Shown here piece by piece: positions 1-9,199 of a DNA stretch of 64,000 bases (within the stretch, counting starts at the first letter, position 1; each line of letters opens with the position of its first letter). The position numbers and the translations under genes are program-made. The DNA is from Podospora comata (lineage: Eukaryota; Ascomycota; Sordariomycetes; Sordariales; Podosporaceae), in the NCBI GenBank assembly GCA_017354895.1, contig CP071495.1, positions 1,533,001 to 1,597,000 of the forward strand, written 5' to 3'. Below the pieces are notes generated by a model. The model saw only the letters and a program-made list of their open reading frames with translations, had not been told where the DNA came from and searched no databases.

Positions 1-940
1 CGACGTTGGGGAAACCGGCAACGAGGAGAGTACGGGTGGTGGGGTTGATGTCGGGCAATCTGGCCAAATGCTGTCTGACCTGGTCGAGATAGGCGAGAGG
101 GTCTTTTAGCCTCTTGATGAGAGTGGCCATACGACCGAGAGCGGCCCTCTTGAGCTGCTTGCACTGGTACAAACTCTGAGAGTACTTGAGGAGACGGACG
201 TAGTCGCGAGAGATGGTCTCGATCAAGTGCTTGGCTGTCGAGACCTGGCCGAGGGCCACCTTGAAATGGTCGGCATCTGTTGAACCAAATCGTCAGCACC
301 ATTCCGAGCTTCACCTCCTCCAAATCCAGCAAAACGCACCATAGAGAATATTCATCAAGTCGCGGTGGAAGGGATGCTGATCCGTGAGGATGGGAAAGCT
401 GGAAACAATGGCGCCGAACTTTTCGCTGCATGTTTCCTGTGTGAACCTGGGGTTGAAGGTTAGCGTTCCGTTCGAGATTGTCGTCGACTTCGAAGTGGTA
501 TGCGACGATGGAGAGGCATCGCGAGGTGTACTGACTTGACCTTGCGGGTATAGAAGGCGCGAATTCTGCTGACTGTAGGCGCATGGTGTTAGCAAACTGT
601 TGATCCCATTGTCCTCATCGTTGTCCAGGTTCTACGTACTCTTGAAGCCAGCACGGACTTGATTGCGATTTTCGAGTCAGCAACAGTGTTCCTACAAGCA
701 GTCCTATTCGATGTACGCACTCTGAGTGGGCAATCTCCTCTGTGTCCGCCTGTGGTACTGTTAGCATCACCCATCCCATTCCTGAGGGTCGAAAATATCT
801 TCAACTTACGAGAGGATGATATCAATAAACTCCTGCGCCCTGCATCCAGCAAAAAGAATCAGTCAGTTTTGGCCCAGCGTCGTCCTTGTTGAAATCGAAT
901 ATCCTTACGTAGGCACGGGCGCAATATCCTTCCACGTCAT
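1..940 (-). CDS. NOG1: NOG1, nucleolar GTP-binding protein 1 (5' part, runs off the left edge)
   Basis: Nucleolar GTPase that associates with 60S pre-ribosomal particles. The gene reads right to left; the ATG is at 940-938 (start [10 protein letters not shown]). Exons I place: 940-909, 839-810, 749-721, 657-640, 572-536, 446-340, then 276 to beyond position 1. Spliced, they give family landmarks in order: [94 protein letters not shown]. The last is the start of the GTP-binding P-loop, so the GTPase domain lies outside the window. Exons 1 to 4 are only 32, 30, 29 and 18 nt. It is divergent to URA5. Family assignment is very secure; the small exons rest on matches to the conserved protein plus good splice signals. 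Confidence 0.93.
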
Positions 941-1631
941 GTCGGGCAACTGTCTTGTCTGTCGTTGTCCGGGGAAGTGATAAGGTGGTGTGGTGGTGGT
1001 GGGTGAGGTTTGGGGGGTGTGAAGAAGGCGAAAAAGAGTATCGCAGCGTCCTAGCGGGGCGGTGTCGATTTGGCCGACCGCAGAACTCGCCTCGAAATAT
1101 TTTTTTCCAGCCCGCAGAAGATTTTTGATAAGATAAGAAAGCGGTGTGTGTGGGAATTCCAGGCGAGTGGGGCTGGTGCCAAGATGTCAGTGGGGTTCAA
1201 GCTGGTCAGCAAGGTACCGGGGCCACATTGAACACAACGGCTGGACCCTTGAACGGGTTGCTCCTTGCCATCTCAAGAATATTGAAAGGATTGTTTCCTA
1301 AGGTGTTGTCGACGACAGAAAGCTAAGGTATAGCTCCTGAGCTCCCAACTAGCTATAACTGAGCCCTGATATTTCCAAACATCACACAGTAGAATAATTG
1401 ACACCATACCAATGCGCACTTACACCCCCTTCCAGCCCCGCCTGTCGGCACGAAAAGCAGCCAATTACCCCACCATGCATCCCGCGATCAAAAAATCCAA
1501 TCTTTTTCATGGCGGGGCAACCCATATGCGCCTCGACGACGGTTAAGCCATAACTTCGATAGCCACTCCCAAAATACCATCTTGCTTCCACTTCAACCCC
1601 CTTTGATACCCCAATCCCACCACCGCCCACC
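941..1631. promoter_or_regulatory. Divergent promoter region NOG1 / URA5
   Basis: A 691-bp stretch separates the start codons of two divergent genes, so it must hold both promoters and leaders. Close to URA5 it is pyrimidine-rich on the plus strand (1590-1631), as expected of a fungal leader. I see no coding sequence or clear TATA box. Confidence 0.5.
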
Positions 1632-2321
1632 ATGTCCGAGCTCCCCCAATACAAGAAAGACTTCCTCAAATCCGCCATCGACGGCAACATCCTCAAATTC
1701 GGCTCCTTCCTCCTCAAATCAGGCCGCACCTCCCCCTATTTCTTCAACGCCGGCGACTTCTACCGCGCCGACCTCCTGAACTCCATCTCCACCGCCTACG
1801 CCCTCACAATCGACTCCCTCCCCATCCAGTACGACATCATCTTCGGCCCCGCCTACAAGGGCATCCCCCTCGCCACCGCCGCCACCATCAAGCTCGGCCA
1901 GATCAACCCCGACAAGTACGCCTCGGTGGAGTACTCGTTCGACCGCAAGGAGGCCAAGGACCACGGCGAGGGCGGCAACATCGTCGGCGCCCCCTTGAAG
2001 GGAAAGAGAGTCCTCATCGTGGACGATGTCATCACCGCTGGCACCGCCAAGAGGGAGGCCATCGCCAAGATTGAGAAGGAGGGCGGCATCGTAGCTGGCA
2101 TCGTTGTTGCGTTGGACAGAATGGAGAAGCTTCCGGCCAAGGATGGGGATGATTCCAAGCCTGGGCCGTCTGCGCTGGGCGAGTTGAAGAAGGAGTACAA
2201 CCTGCCGATTTATGCTATTTTGACATTGGATGATATTATTGAGGGGATCAAGGGCTTGGTTGGAGAGGAGGATATCAAGCGGACTGAGGAGTATAGGGAG
2301 AAGTACAAGGCTACTGACTAA
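1632..2321 (+). CDS. URA5: Orotate phosphoribosyltransferase
   Basis: Converts orotate and PRPP to orotidine 5'-phosphate in de novo pyrimidine synthesis; cytosolic. A single uninterrupted exon of 229 residues, the usual size for fungal OPRTases. The start [12 protein letters not shown] and the segment [20 protein letters not shown] are typical of the family. [10 protein letters not shown] and the PRPP-binding motif [13 protein letters not shown] (about residues 128-140, with the paired aspartates D131-D132) are intact. The sequence before the ATG ends in CACC, a good fungal start context. Codons in the 5' half end mostly in C, shifting to G and T near the 3' end. No oddities seen. Confidence 0.97.
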   Translation: MSELPQYKKDFLKSAIDGNILKFGSFLLKSGRTSPYFFNAGDFYRADLLNSISTAYALTIDSLPIQYDIIFGPAYKGIPLATAATIKLGQINPDKYASVEYSFDRKEAKDHGEGGNIVGAPLKGKRVLIVDDVITAGTAKREAIAKIEKEGGIVAGIVVALDRMEKLPAKDGDDSKPGPSALGELKKEYNLPIYAILTLDDIIEGIKGLVGEEDIKRTEEYREKYKATD

Positions 2322-2646
2322 AGTGCCTGTGAAAAAAGGAAATGAAAAAATATGGCAGAGATAGGCTTCTAGATCAAGATGAGGGGATGCCGGTCATCTC
2401 TAATGGGACTTCTGAGGACTGCGTCGAAGCTGTCTGATCCTGGAATCGAGTGACTATGCCCGTGCAACAGCAAGGTAATCCTCACACGAAAGTCACCATG
2501 TTTTCGACATCAGCGGTTACATATCCCCTGTCTATTTCAAAAAGGAGGTCCAAGTTGGTTCGGATCTCCCTATTCTGCTGCTCGGAATCCATGTCCAGTC
2601 GCTGCCTCGTATAGCAGTCTGTTGCTATCGGAAGATATCAGAAACA
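2322..2646. other. Convergent 3' intergenic region, no gene seen
   Basis: 325 bp between the ends of URA5 and the GNAT gene. It should hold both 3' UTRs; no further feature is visible. Confidence 0.5.
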
Positions 2647-3619
2647 CTACTCTGGTTTCCCAGAAAGATCAAACACCTGCAAAACAACTTCGTTAGTCCT
2701 CCACAACACCCTCTCTCATGAATTCACAACAGCAAAGCACTCACCATATCATTCCACCCCCCACCCCCAAACTGTGCCTTGCTTGGCCCCAGGTTCTTGT
2801 ACCCAAACCTCTCATAATATCCCACCAGAAAATCCTGGCAAATCAATCCCACCCCCTCCCCCAGCCCCATACCCTTCACCTGCTGCAAATACGCCTTCAT
2901 GATCATCTTGCCTATCCCGCATCCCTGAAGTCCAGGCAAAACAGCAAGTGAATGCAGCGCCACCAGCCCCCCCGTCTCCTGATGGCCCACCTCGGCAGAC
3001 TTCCCTTGTCGTGTCCGCCAGTCTTTGGGGTAGTCCATATCAGCGTCACTGACGACTTTGCCAGTCCCACGAGTGGAGACGATATGCGCCAGTAGCACCG
3101 ACACGGCGCCATCAGCCCGGTCGGTTTCTACCGGGCGGGCGGTGGAAAGGGTGGGGAGCTTGCAGGAGGAGGGAAGCTGGGAGGGGATGACGGTGCAGAA
3201 GACGCCGAGGGAAAGTTCGGGGCAGGTGGTGAGGCGGTATTCGAACTGGGAAGGGTGTTAGCAAAGCCTCATTGATATGTTGAGAAAAGAACCATGGGTT
3301 TTACCTTCTCAGGGGACGCCCTATGGTTAGGGTTGGGGAAGGCGGCGTTCTCCAATTGCACGCATGACGGTGCGTCAGAGACGGTCAGGGGTCTGATGTT
3401 TGGGAAAAAGGGGAACGGAAGCGCCTTCTGAAGCCTCGACTCGGGAGAGTCTTTCTCTGCTCGTCGCTTCTGACTGAGTGTCTTTTGCAGTTGGGCAAAG
3501 TCCCCGTCGGCATCGGAGGACTCGTCAATGGCTTGGTCTCCATCGACGGGGCCTGGGCTGGCCGTGGTTGGAGGGTTGACGTCCTCCCTCGCCGGCTGTT
3601 GTTCAATTTGGGAGACCAT
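2647..3619 (-). CDS. GNAT acetyltransferase, arylalkylamine/polyamine N-acetyltransferase type
   Basis: Likely acetyl-CoA-dependent N-acetyltransferase of the AANAT/PAA1 group, which acetylates arylalkylamines or polyamines. Three exons (3619-3305, 3245-2745, 2676-2647) give 281 residues. The N-terminal ~70 residues are hydrophilic and probably disordered. Then come IRPLTVSDAPSCVQLENAAFP and FEYRLTTCPEL, typical of this subfamily. The acetyl-CoA motif A is GLVALHSLAVLPGLQGCGIG, followed by a C-terminal YYERFGYKNLG. The last exon adds only VFDLSGKPE and a stop; its 68-nt intron starts GTGAGT, has a CTAAC branch point and ends in TTGCAG. Substrate cannot be read from sequence: a polyamine or serotonin-like amine is inference. 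Confidence 0.85.
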
Positions 3620-5491
3620 CTTTGAAAACGGGATGCTGTGCTGTGTCGTGTGCCGCTGTGCTAGCTACACAGTGAAGTCTGCGGTGAAATATGAATAAGA
3701 GAATCCAATATTACACCACGTGGTCAAGTCAAGGCCAGCGACACCCGAAATGACTTGTGATGATGATAAACACAATGGAGAGATGATCGACTAGGTATTC
3801 AAAAGATATCAAACTTGATGCCTCGAGGTTGTAAGGTGGAAACGGTCAAGAACCGAGCGAAGCAACGTTGTATCACCGGTACTCTTTACCACCAGGCTGG
3901 GAAGAAGGTACGAAGGCCAAACGTCAACGGAGCAGTATGGGTGCCCAAACTCACTTCCACAAACCAGTCATGAGATCCCCAAATGTCTAAGCTGCAGATC
4001 CACCCTGCGAGGGGGAACTTGCAAAAGGGAACGACAGAAGACGCCTTTGCCCCTCGGTCAGTGGAATTTTGCTGTCATTCGCCTGTCAAACAGGACCCCT
4101 GGTGGACCCTGACGTTTGCAGGTGTCAATATCCAACGTTGGCGGCGCCGATCAGAACGACAACGGTGTTGACGGCGTGGTCAAGGGATGCCCGCAGGCAC
4201 TCCGTGACTTACCCCGCCCCCTCCATCTCCGTGAAATATCCACAACGCCAAACAGGGGTCGGGCTGACGTCACCGATAAGCTTCTGAGATGGTGAGATCC
4301 TGAGATCTCTTCCCCAGCTGGCTCAAGAGGGAGATCGAGAAGATGTAGCCGTCTGTGCGAAAAAACAATTCTCACTGAGAATCTGACAAAAAAGAGAAAG
4401 GGTGTAGCAGTCATGCAGAGCGCTGCATGCAAGAGATAAAAAAGAGTCAGTCGTCCCGTCTCTAGGTGTCCCAACATGTTGTGATCTATCAAGCGAGCCA
4501 ATACCGGACGGAGCGCCTTGCATCCAGCTCTGCTGCAATCGATGCATACATGGGGGGTCAACTGATCCCCTGATGCATATCCTCGATGCCCTTGTCACCC
4601 GGTTGAAGAGCCCCCAGCTTGCGAGGGTGAAAAGTTCATCCCAACGCTGAAGCCTGCAAGTTGTTGCTGATGGTCAGTCATGAACAGCATCCATGATGCC
4701 TAGACGAGGCAGCAGCGCGTGTCTTACGGACGGCCTTTCGCTCGGCATTGCACTCCAATGTACACCGCTACACTGACTGTTCAGTGCCTGAGAAAACCTG
4801 GCCATGTGTCCACCCGGGGAAGCTTGCCTGCTGCATAGAAGAACCTCGATGGGCTTCCAATAACTTCCATCTCTCAGCTCAGCAGCAGAGGTAGGATGCT
4901 AAGGCAGGTCGACAACGCTACTGCGGCTTCAGGGGCATGAAGCACTGTTTGCGAAGCTTAATGTAAATGCATCTTAGTGCGTTAGAAGTGTACAGCCGCA
5001 TAGGTATGGCCATCTGTGTCGGTTGGTGATTGGTGATTGTAAAAAATGGAAATGGCGTAAAAAAAGGTTGAAGGGAACTCTGGAAGTCTCAGGTCGTCTT
5101 CCGTGTCTCTACCCCACGCTCCCCAGGCTAGCAAAAGGTCTGGACCCTCCAATCAGGTATCTTAGGGAGCCTATGCCCCCCTGGTTCTAGCTACCAGTCC
5201 AAGGCTTTAGCGGTGCCTTTCTCGGAAAGGAAACTGGAGCCCCTCCGTCACCGACTTAGCTTGAGACCTTACCTCGGGCTGCCCCTCGTGCCACAGCATA
5301 CAACGGAGCTTGACTGTTGACAAACACAACACCCACCGCCTCGACTGACTTTTCCTCTCTTCGAAACTTGAAATTTTTACTTTTAGATTCTCTTCCGGCG
5401 GCATTGATCCCAACGCTTGCAACCACTCGTACTTGTTCCGTCTAGTTCCACTACCATCGACGCTCTCTCCGCTTGCGCCAGACTCGACAAC
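3620..5491. other. Intergenic region, no gene seen
   Basis: About 1.9 kb between divergent starts of the GNAT gene and DDI1. No open frame here shows codon bias, splice signals or a recognisable domain. It should hold both promoters and leaders; the C-rich tract close to DDI1 (5400-5490) looks like a leader. Confidence 0.4.
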
Positions 5492-7003
5492 ATGTAAGTC
5501 GATTCTTTTTTCCTTTTATCACGTCAAACGTTCCTGGTGACAGGTTACTCACGAACACCAGGCGCATCACGCTCACAATCACAAACGCCGAAACCCAGGC
5601 GGACGACCAGGACCTCCTGTCTCTGGACGTCTACCCGGAGATGACCATCGAGACCCTCCGAAGCTCGATCCAAGTCGAAACCGGCCACCCCTCCACCTCC
5701 CAACACCTGTACCATAATGGCAAGCTCATCAACGACAATTCCAAGACACTGGCCGAATTGAACGTCGACGATGGCGACATGATGGCCCTCCACGTTCGCG
5801 ACATTCGTGGTAGCACCGGAATCCCAACAGGACAGGGGGAAGCAGGACCGTCTCGTCAGCAAGCGCAGGCGCCTTCAGGAGCACAGGACCCCGAGACCGT
5901 CCGTCTTCAGATTCTGGGCAACCCAGCTCTTCGGCGAGAGGTGGAGAACTCATCACCACAGTGGGCTGGTGCGCTGGACGATCCGGTCAGGTTCGCCCAA
6001 ATCTTCAACAGCCAGTATGATGTTGAGAGGCGGGAGCGGGCTGAGCGCCACCGGATGATTGCGAGGCTGAATGAGGATCCGTTTGATGTGGAAGCTCAAA
6101 GGAAGATCGAAGAGATGATCCGGCAAGAGCGTGTCATGGAGAACCTTCAAAATGCCATTGAGCATAACCCCGAGGGTAGGTTCCTTTGACTATCTGTACC
6201 AGCGGTTCTTACAAGAGCACCTCTCTAACAAAATGTCAGTTTTCGGTTATGTGCATATGCTGTACCTCGACGTCGAGGTCAACGGGCACAAGGTCAAGGC
6301 TCTTGTTGACTCTGGCGCTCAGGCCACTATCATGAGCCCGAGTTGTGCTGAAGCCTGCGGTATCATGAGGCTGGTTGACAGGCGGTTTGCTGGTATCGCT
6401 AAGGGTGTCGGGACAGCCAACATTCTCGGCCGTGTCCACTCGGCCCAAATAAAGATTGGCCCTCTCTTTCTTCCCTGCAGCTTCACAGTCATGGAGGGTA
6501 AGACGGTGGAGCTCCTGCTCGGCTTGGACATGTTGAAGCGTTATCAGGCTTGCATCGATCTGGCCAAGAACGCGCTGGTCATCCAGGGGGAGGTTGTGCC
6601 TTTCTTGGGAGAGGCTGACATCCCGAGGGATGTTGAGGAGCAAGTACAAAAAGAGCCAACTGCTCCCGGTCCCGCCGGTACTACGATCGGCCAACGGACC
6701 GGAGCTGTCACTGCCCCAGGTGCTCCGGCTCCTGGTTCACCAGCCCCTCAGGCTGAGGCACCACCTGCTGCTCCCGCCGCAACGCCCGTTCAACCCTCGC
6801 GGCCTCAGCCACAGCAGCAACAGCCACCACCACCACCACCACAACAACAACAACAGCAGCAGCAGCAGCAAACTTCGCGATTCCCCCGGGAGCATATCGA
6901 GCAGCTCAAGGCTCTGGGGGCCTCGGAGCAGCAGGCTATTCAGGCCTTGGAGGCTACTGGTGGTAATGTTGAGTATGCTGCCAGCTTGATTTTCGAGGCT
7001 TAA
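5492..7003 (+). CDS. DDI1: DDI1-type ubiquitin shuttle protein with aspartic protease fold
   Basis: Ubiquitin-receptor protein that carries substrates to the proteasome and holds a dimeric aspartic protease domain. Coding exons: 5492-5493, 5562-6175, 6240-7003, giving 459 residues. The first coding exon contains only AT of the start codon; the G is supplied after a 68-nt intron, giving [10 protein letters not shown]. Domains: ubiquitin-like (about 1-76), helical linker, protease (about 206-335) with catalytic motif VDSGAQAT at D229, a Pro/Gln-rich stretch (about 365-412), and a C-terminal UBA domain (about 418-457). The protease fold is a normal host domain; no element of a retrovirus-like kind is nearby. 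The poly-Gln/Pro stretch is a length-variable candidate. Confidence 0.95.
6808..6871 (+). repeat. CAG/CAA and CCA trinucleotide run inside DDI1
   Basis: Mixed CAG/CAA with an internal CCA block, coding for Gln-Pro-Gln tracts in the linker before the UBA domain. The reading frame is preserved, so length changes in threes would be tolerated. Confidence 0.85.
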
Positions 7004-7444
7004 GAGGGATTATGGGATCTGGTACCATGCCGAACTCCTGGATCGTTGGCACAAAGCTTTCGTAGGTAGCATAGCGTGTTTTTTTGAACTTGCGCTCGGT
7101 TTGTGATAGATATTTCGGACCTACCTTTTTTTTTTTTTTTTTTTTGCTGGAATTATACACACAAAAACAAGACGGGAAAAGAGAGAAAAGTCCTCTTTAG
7201 AATTGGGAGTCAGTGAAGTAGCGTTTGGGCAGGAATTGATGAGCTTGTGTGTGCCAACCTATCTATCTACCGAACTTCACGTCGAGCCTCACAAGGTCAA
7301 ACAACGCTCATTCATATCTAAACCCCGTTTGTTTTCTCTTACTGGATCCCATAACTTGACGTATCTTGCCGTACCTAATTGCCTTTGCTTTTATCTACCA
7401 CTACCATCACCCCCCATGCATACCCTACCTAAAACAAAAAGAAT
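7004..7444. other. Convergent 3' intergenic region with T-run
   Basis: 441 bp between the stops of DDI1 and RRP8. A run of about 22 T (7124-7145) is the only marked feature. It should hold both 3' UTRs; no gene is visible. Confidence 0.5.
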
Positions 7445-9199
7445 CTACCTCAACTTGTAAACACAAGGCTTCAAAATCGCCATCTCCCTCCTCTTCCTCT
7501 CCTCCTCCTCCCTCTGCTCCCTCCCCGTCCCCACAAACTTCTTCCTATTCTCCACCACCTCCGCCCTCGTCTCCTTCTCCTTCTTCCTATCCTTGAACCC
7601 AGCCAACGCCCCAAACCCCCTATCCTTCCCCAACCGACTCGCATTCGGCCCCAGCTTCTTCTCCACCTCCCTCTGCTCCTTGAACCGCGCCTCCCGTTCC
7701 AGCGCCTTGGGGTCAGAGCACTTCCCCACCAGCGCAGGCGCAGCCTTGACAAAGCTCATCCTAACAAACATCTTATTGCTCATATCAACCGCATGTTCCC
7801 CCATATCCCTATTCAGCAAAAAACCCCTCCCCTGCAGCGCAGCCACAAAAGCCGAAATATCCGTGCTGCTCGATTTCTGAACGTGGGGCACATCCCCATC
7901 GACATGCTCCGCCAACTCGGCCAAATCAACCGCCTCCTCTTCAGCAAGCTGCTTAGCATTCGGCTTGTTGTTCTTCCTCCTGTTGCCCACGGAGTGTGAC
8001 ACAACCTTTGCCGGCTGCGTCGTTCCTGACCCGCCAGGGCTGGAAAACCTGGATTTAATCTCCGCCACCCAGAGCTCCCCCTTCCAACGAAGAATCCGAT
8101 ACGCCTCCTCGATGAAATCAGTCCAGTTCGTCCCCATCAGCGCGAGGCAAAAAACCACCACGTCCACCGTCCCGGGCTCAAGCGGGAGGTTGGCAATGTC
8201 GGCTTTGGTGACCAGGGGATTGCCCCCCGTTTGGAGGTCAAAGCTGTGGATCTGGAGCTTTGACTTTTTGAGGAGCGGTTGGAGGGTGGCGGCTAGCTTC
8301 GCGTCGCCGCAGCCTAGGTCGGCGATGGTGCAGATTTTGGTGGAAAAGTCCCTCGGGAGGGGGATGGCGGTTGGGAGGGCGGGGTGGGATTTGGGTGGTT
8401 GGCGGAGGGGGGCGCGGGTCTTGATGTCGGAGATGTAAATGTCGACTGGGTTTTCGGGCCAGACTTCGACTTGGCGGCGGAAGCCTTCGTGGTATTCGGA
8501 AAACATTTCGGGGGAGGTGGAAAAAAGGGAAAAGGATTCTTTGGAGGGGCGGGTGTAGAGGGTTTCGTTTAGGTGGCGGAAGCGGGCCGAGATGAGCTTT
8601 TCGCGCATGGAGGCTTGGAGGGGGGTGAGTTTGGGGCCTGGGGCGGGGGTTGGGGCAGCTGGTTTTGATGGTGGTGCTGTGGCTCTAGTTTGGGCATCGT
8701 TGTCGACCTTGGGGGGTTGTTGCTTCTTGTCTTTCTTGTTCTTCTTGCCGGTGGCGGTGTCTTGGGCGGCAGCGGGTGTGGGCTTCGGGGTCTTGTCTTC
8801 CTCGTTGTCGAAGCCATTGAAGTCATCCTCGGCGTTCTCAGATGGGGCTACAGAGTTCTTCTTTTGCTTCTGCTTCTTGGCCTTCTTGGGGGTGTTGTCC
8901 TCGCTCTTCTCTTCAGCTTGGGCGGTATGCTTGGGGGCGGGCTGATGGTCTGTCTTCTGGCGCTTTGCCTCCTGCTTGCTCCGCGGCTTGGTCCCTGGCT
9001 TGGGAGCCTCCTTGTGCTCGATGACTTGGTCCCAGAGATCAGCAAAGTTGTCGGCCGTCACATTCTGCTGGTTTGGTCTTTTGCGCTTCCTTGCAGGTTT
9101 CGAGGCCGGGGCGGGAGCAGCATTCACCGGAACGGCACCGTTCTCGGTCTCGATCTTGAGCTTCTCGGCCGAGATACTCAGGCCTTTGACGGGAAACAT
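7445..9199 (-). CDS. RRP8: 25S rRNA adenine-N1 methyltransferase
   Basis: S-adenosylmethionine-dependent enzyme that makes m1A in 25S rRNA; nucleolar. One exon of 584 residues from the ATG at 9199 (M-F-P-V-K-G-L-S-I-S), chosen because this N-terminus resembles the family; the frame is open 147 nt further upstream but without support. The first ~240 residues are a Lys/Pro/Ala-rich nucleolar-type region. The methyltransferase domain follows: SAM-binding ADLGCGDAKLA near residue 296, then VDVVVFCLALMGTNWTDFI and ILRWKGELWVAEIKSRF. It ends in LKPCVYKLR, the conserved C-terminus of Rrp8. An inserted low-complexity stretch sits between EIKSRF and the last conserved block. It converges on DDI1. Confidence 0.94.
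   Translation of the reverse strand: MFPVKGLSISAEKLKIETENGAVPVNAAPAPASKPARKRKRPNQQNVTADNFADLWDQVIEHKEAPKPGTKPRSKQEAKRQKTDHQPAPKHTAQAEEKSEDNTPKKAKKQKQKKNSVAPSENAEDDFNGFDNEEDKTPKPTPAAAQDTATGKKNKKDKKQQPPKVDNDAQTRATAPPSKPAAPTPAPGPKLTPLQASMREKLISARFRHLNETLYTRPSKESFSLFSTSPEMFSEYHEGFRRQVEVWPENPVDIYISDIKTRAPLRQPPKSHPALPTAIPLPRDFSTKICTIADLGCGDAKLAATLQPLLKKSKLQIHSFDLQTGGNPLVTKADIANLPLEPGTVDVVVFCLALMGTNWTDFIEEAYRILRWKGELWVAEIKSRFSSPGGSGTTQPAKVVSHSVGNRRKNNKPNAKQLAEEEAVDLAELAEHVDGDVPHVQKSSSTDISAFVAALQGRGFLLNRDMGEHAVDMSNKMFVRMSFVKAAPALVGKCSDPKALEREARFKEQREVEKKLGPNASRLGKDRGFGALAGFKDRKKEKETRAEVVENRKKFVGTGREQREEEERKRREMAILKPCVYKLR

Noticed and set aside
6176-7003. Retrovirus-like protease domain as sign of a retroelement
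   Set aside because: It is the normal protease fold of host DDI1 between UBL and UBA domains; no other retroelement part is nearby.
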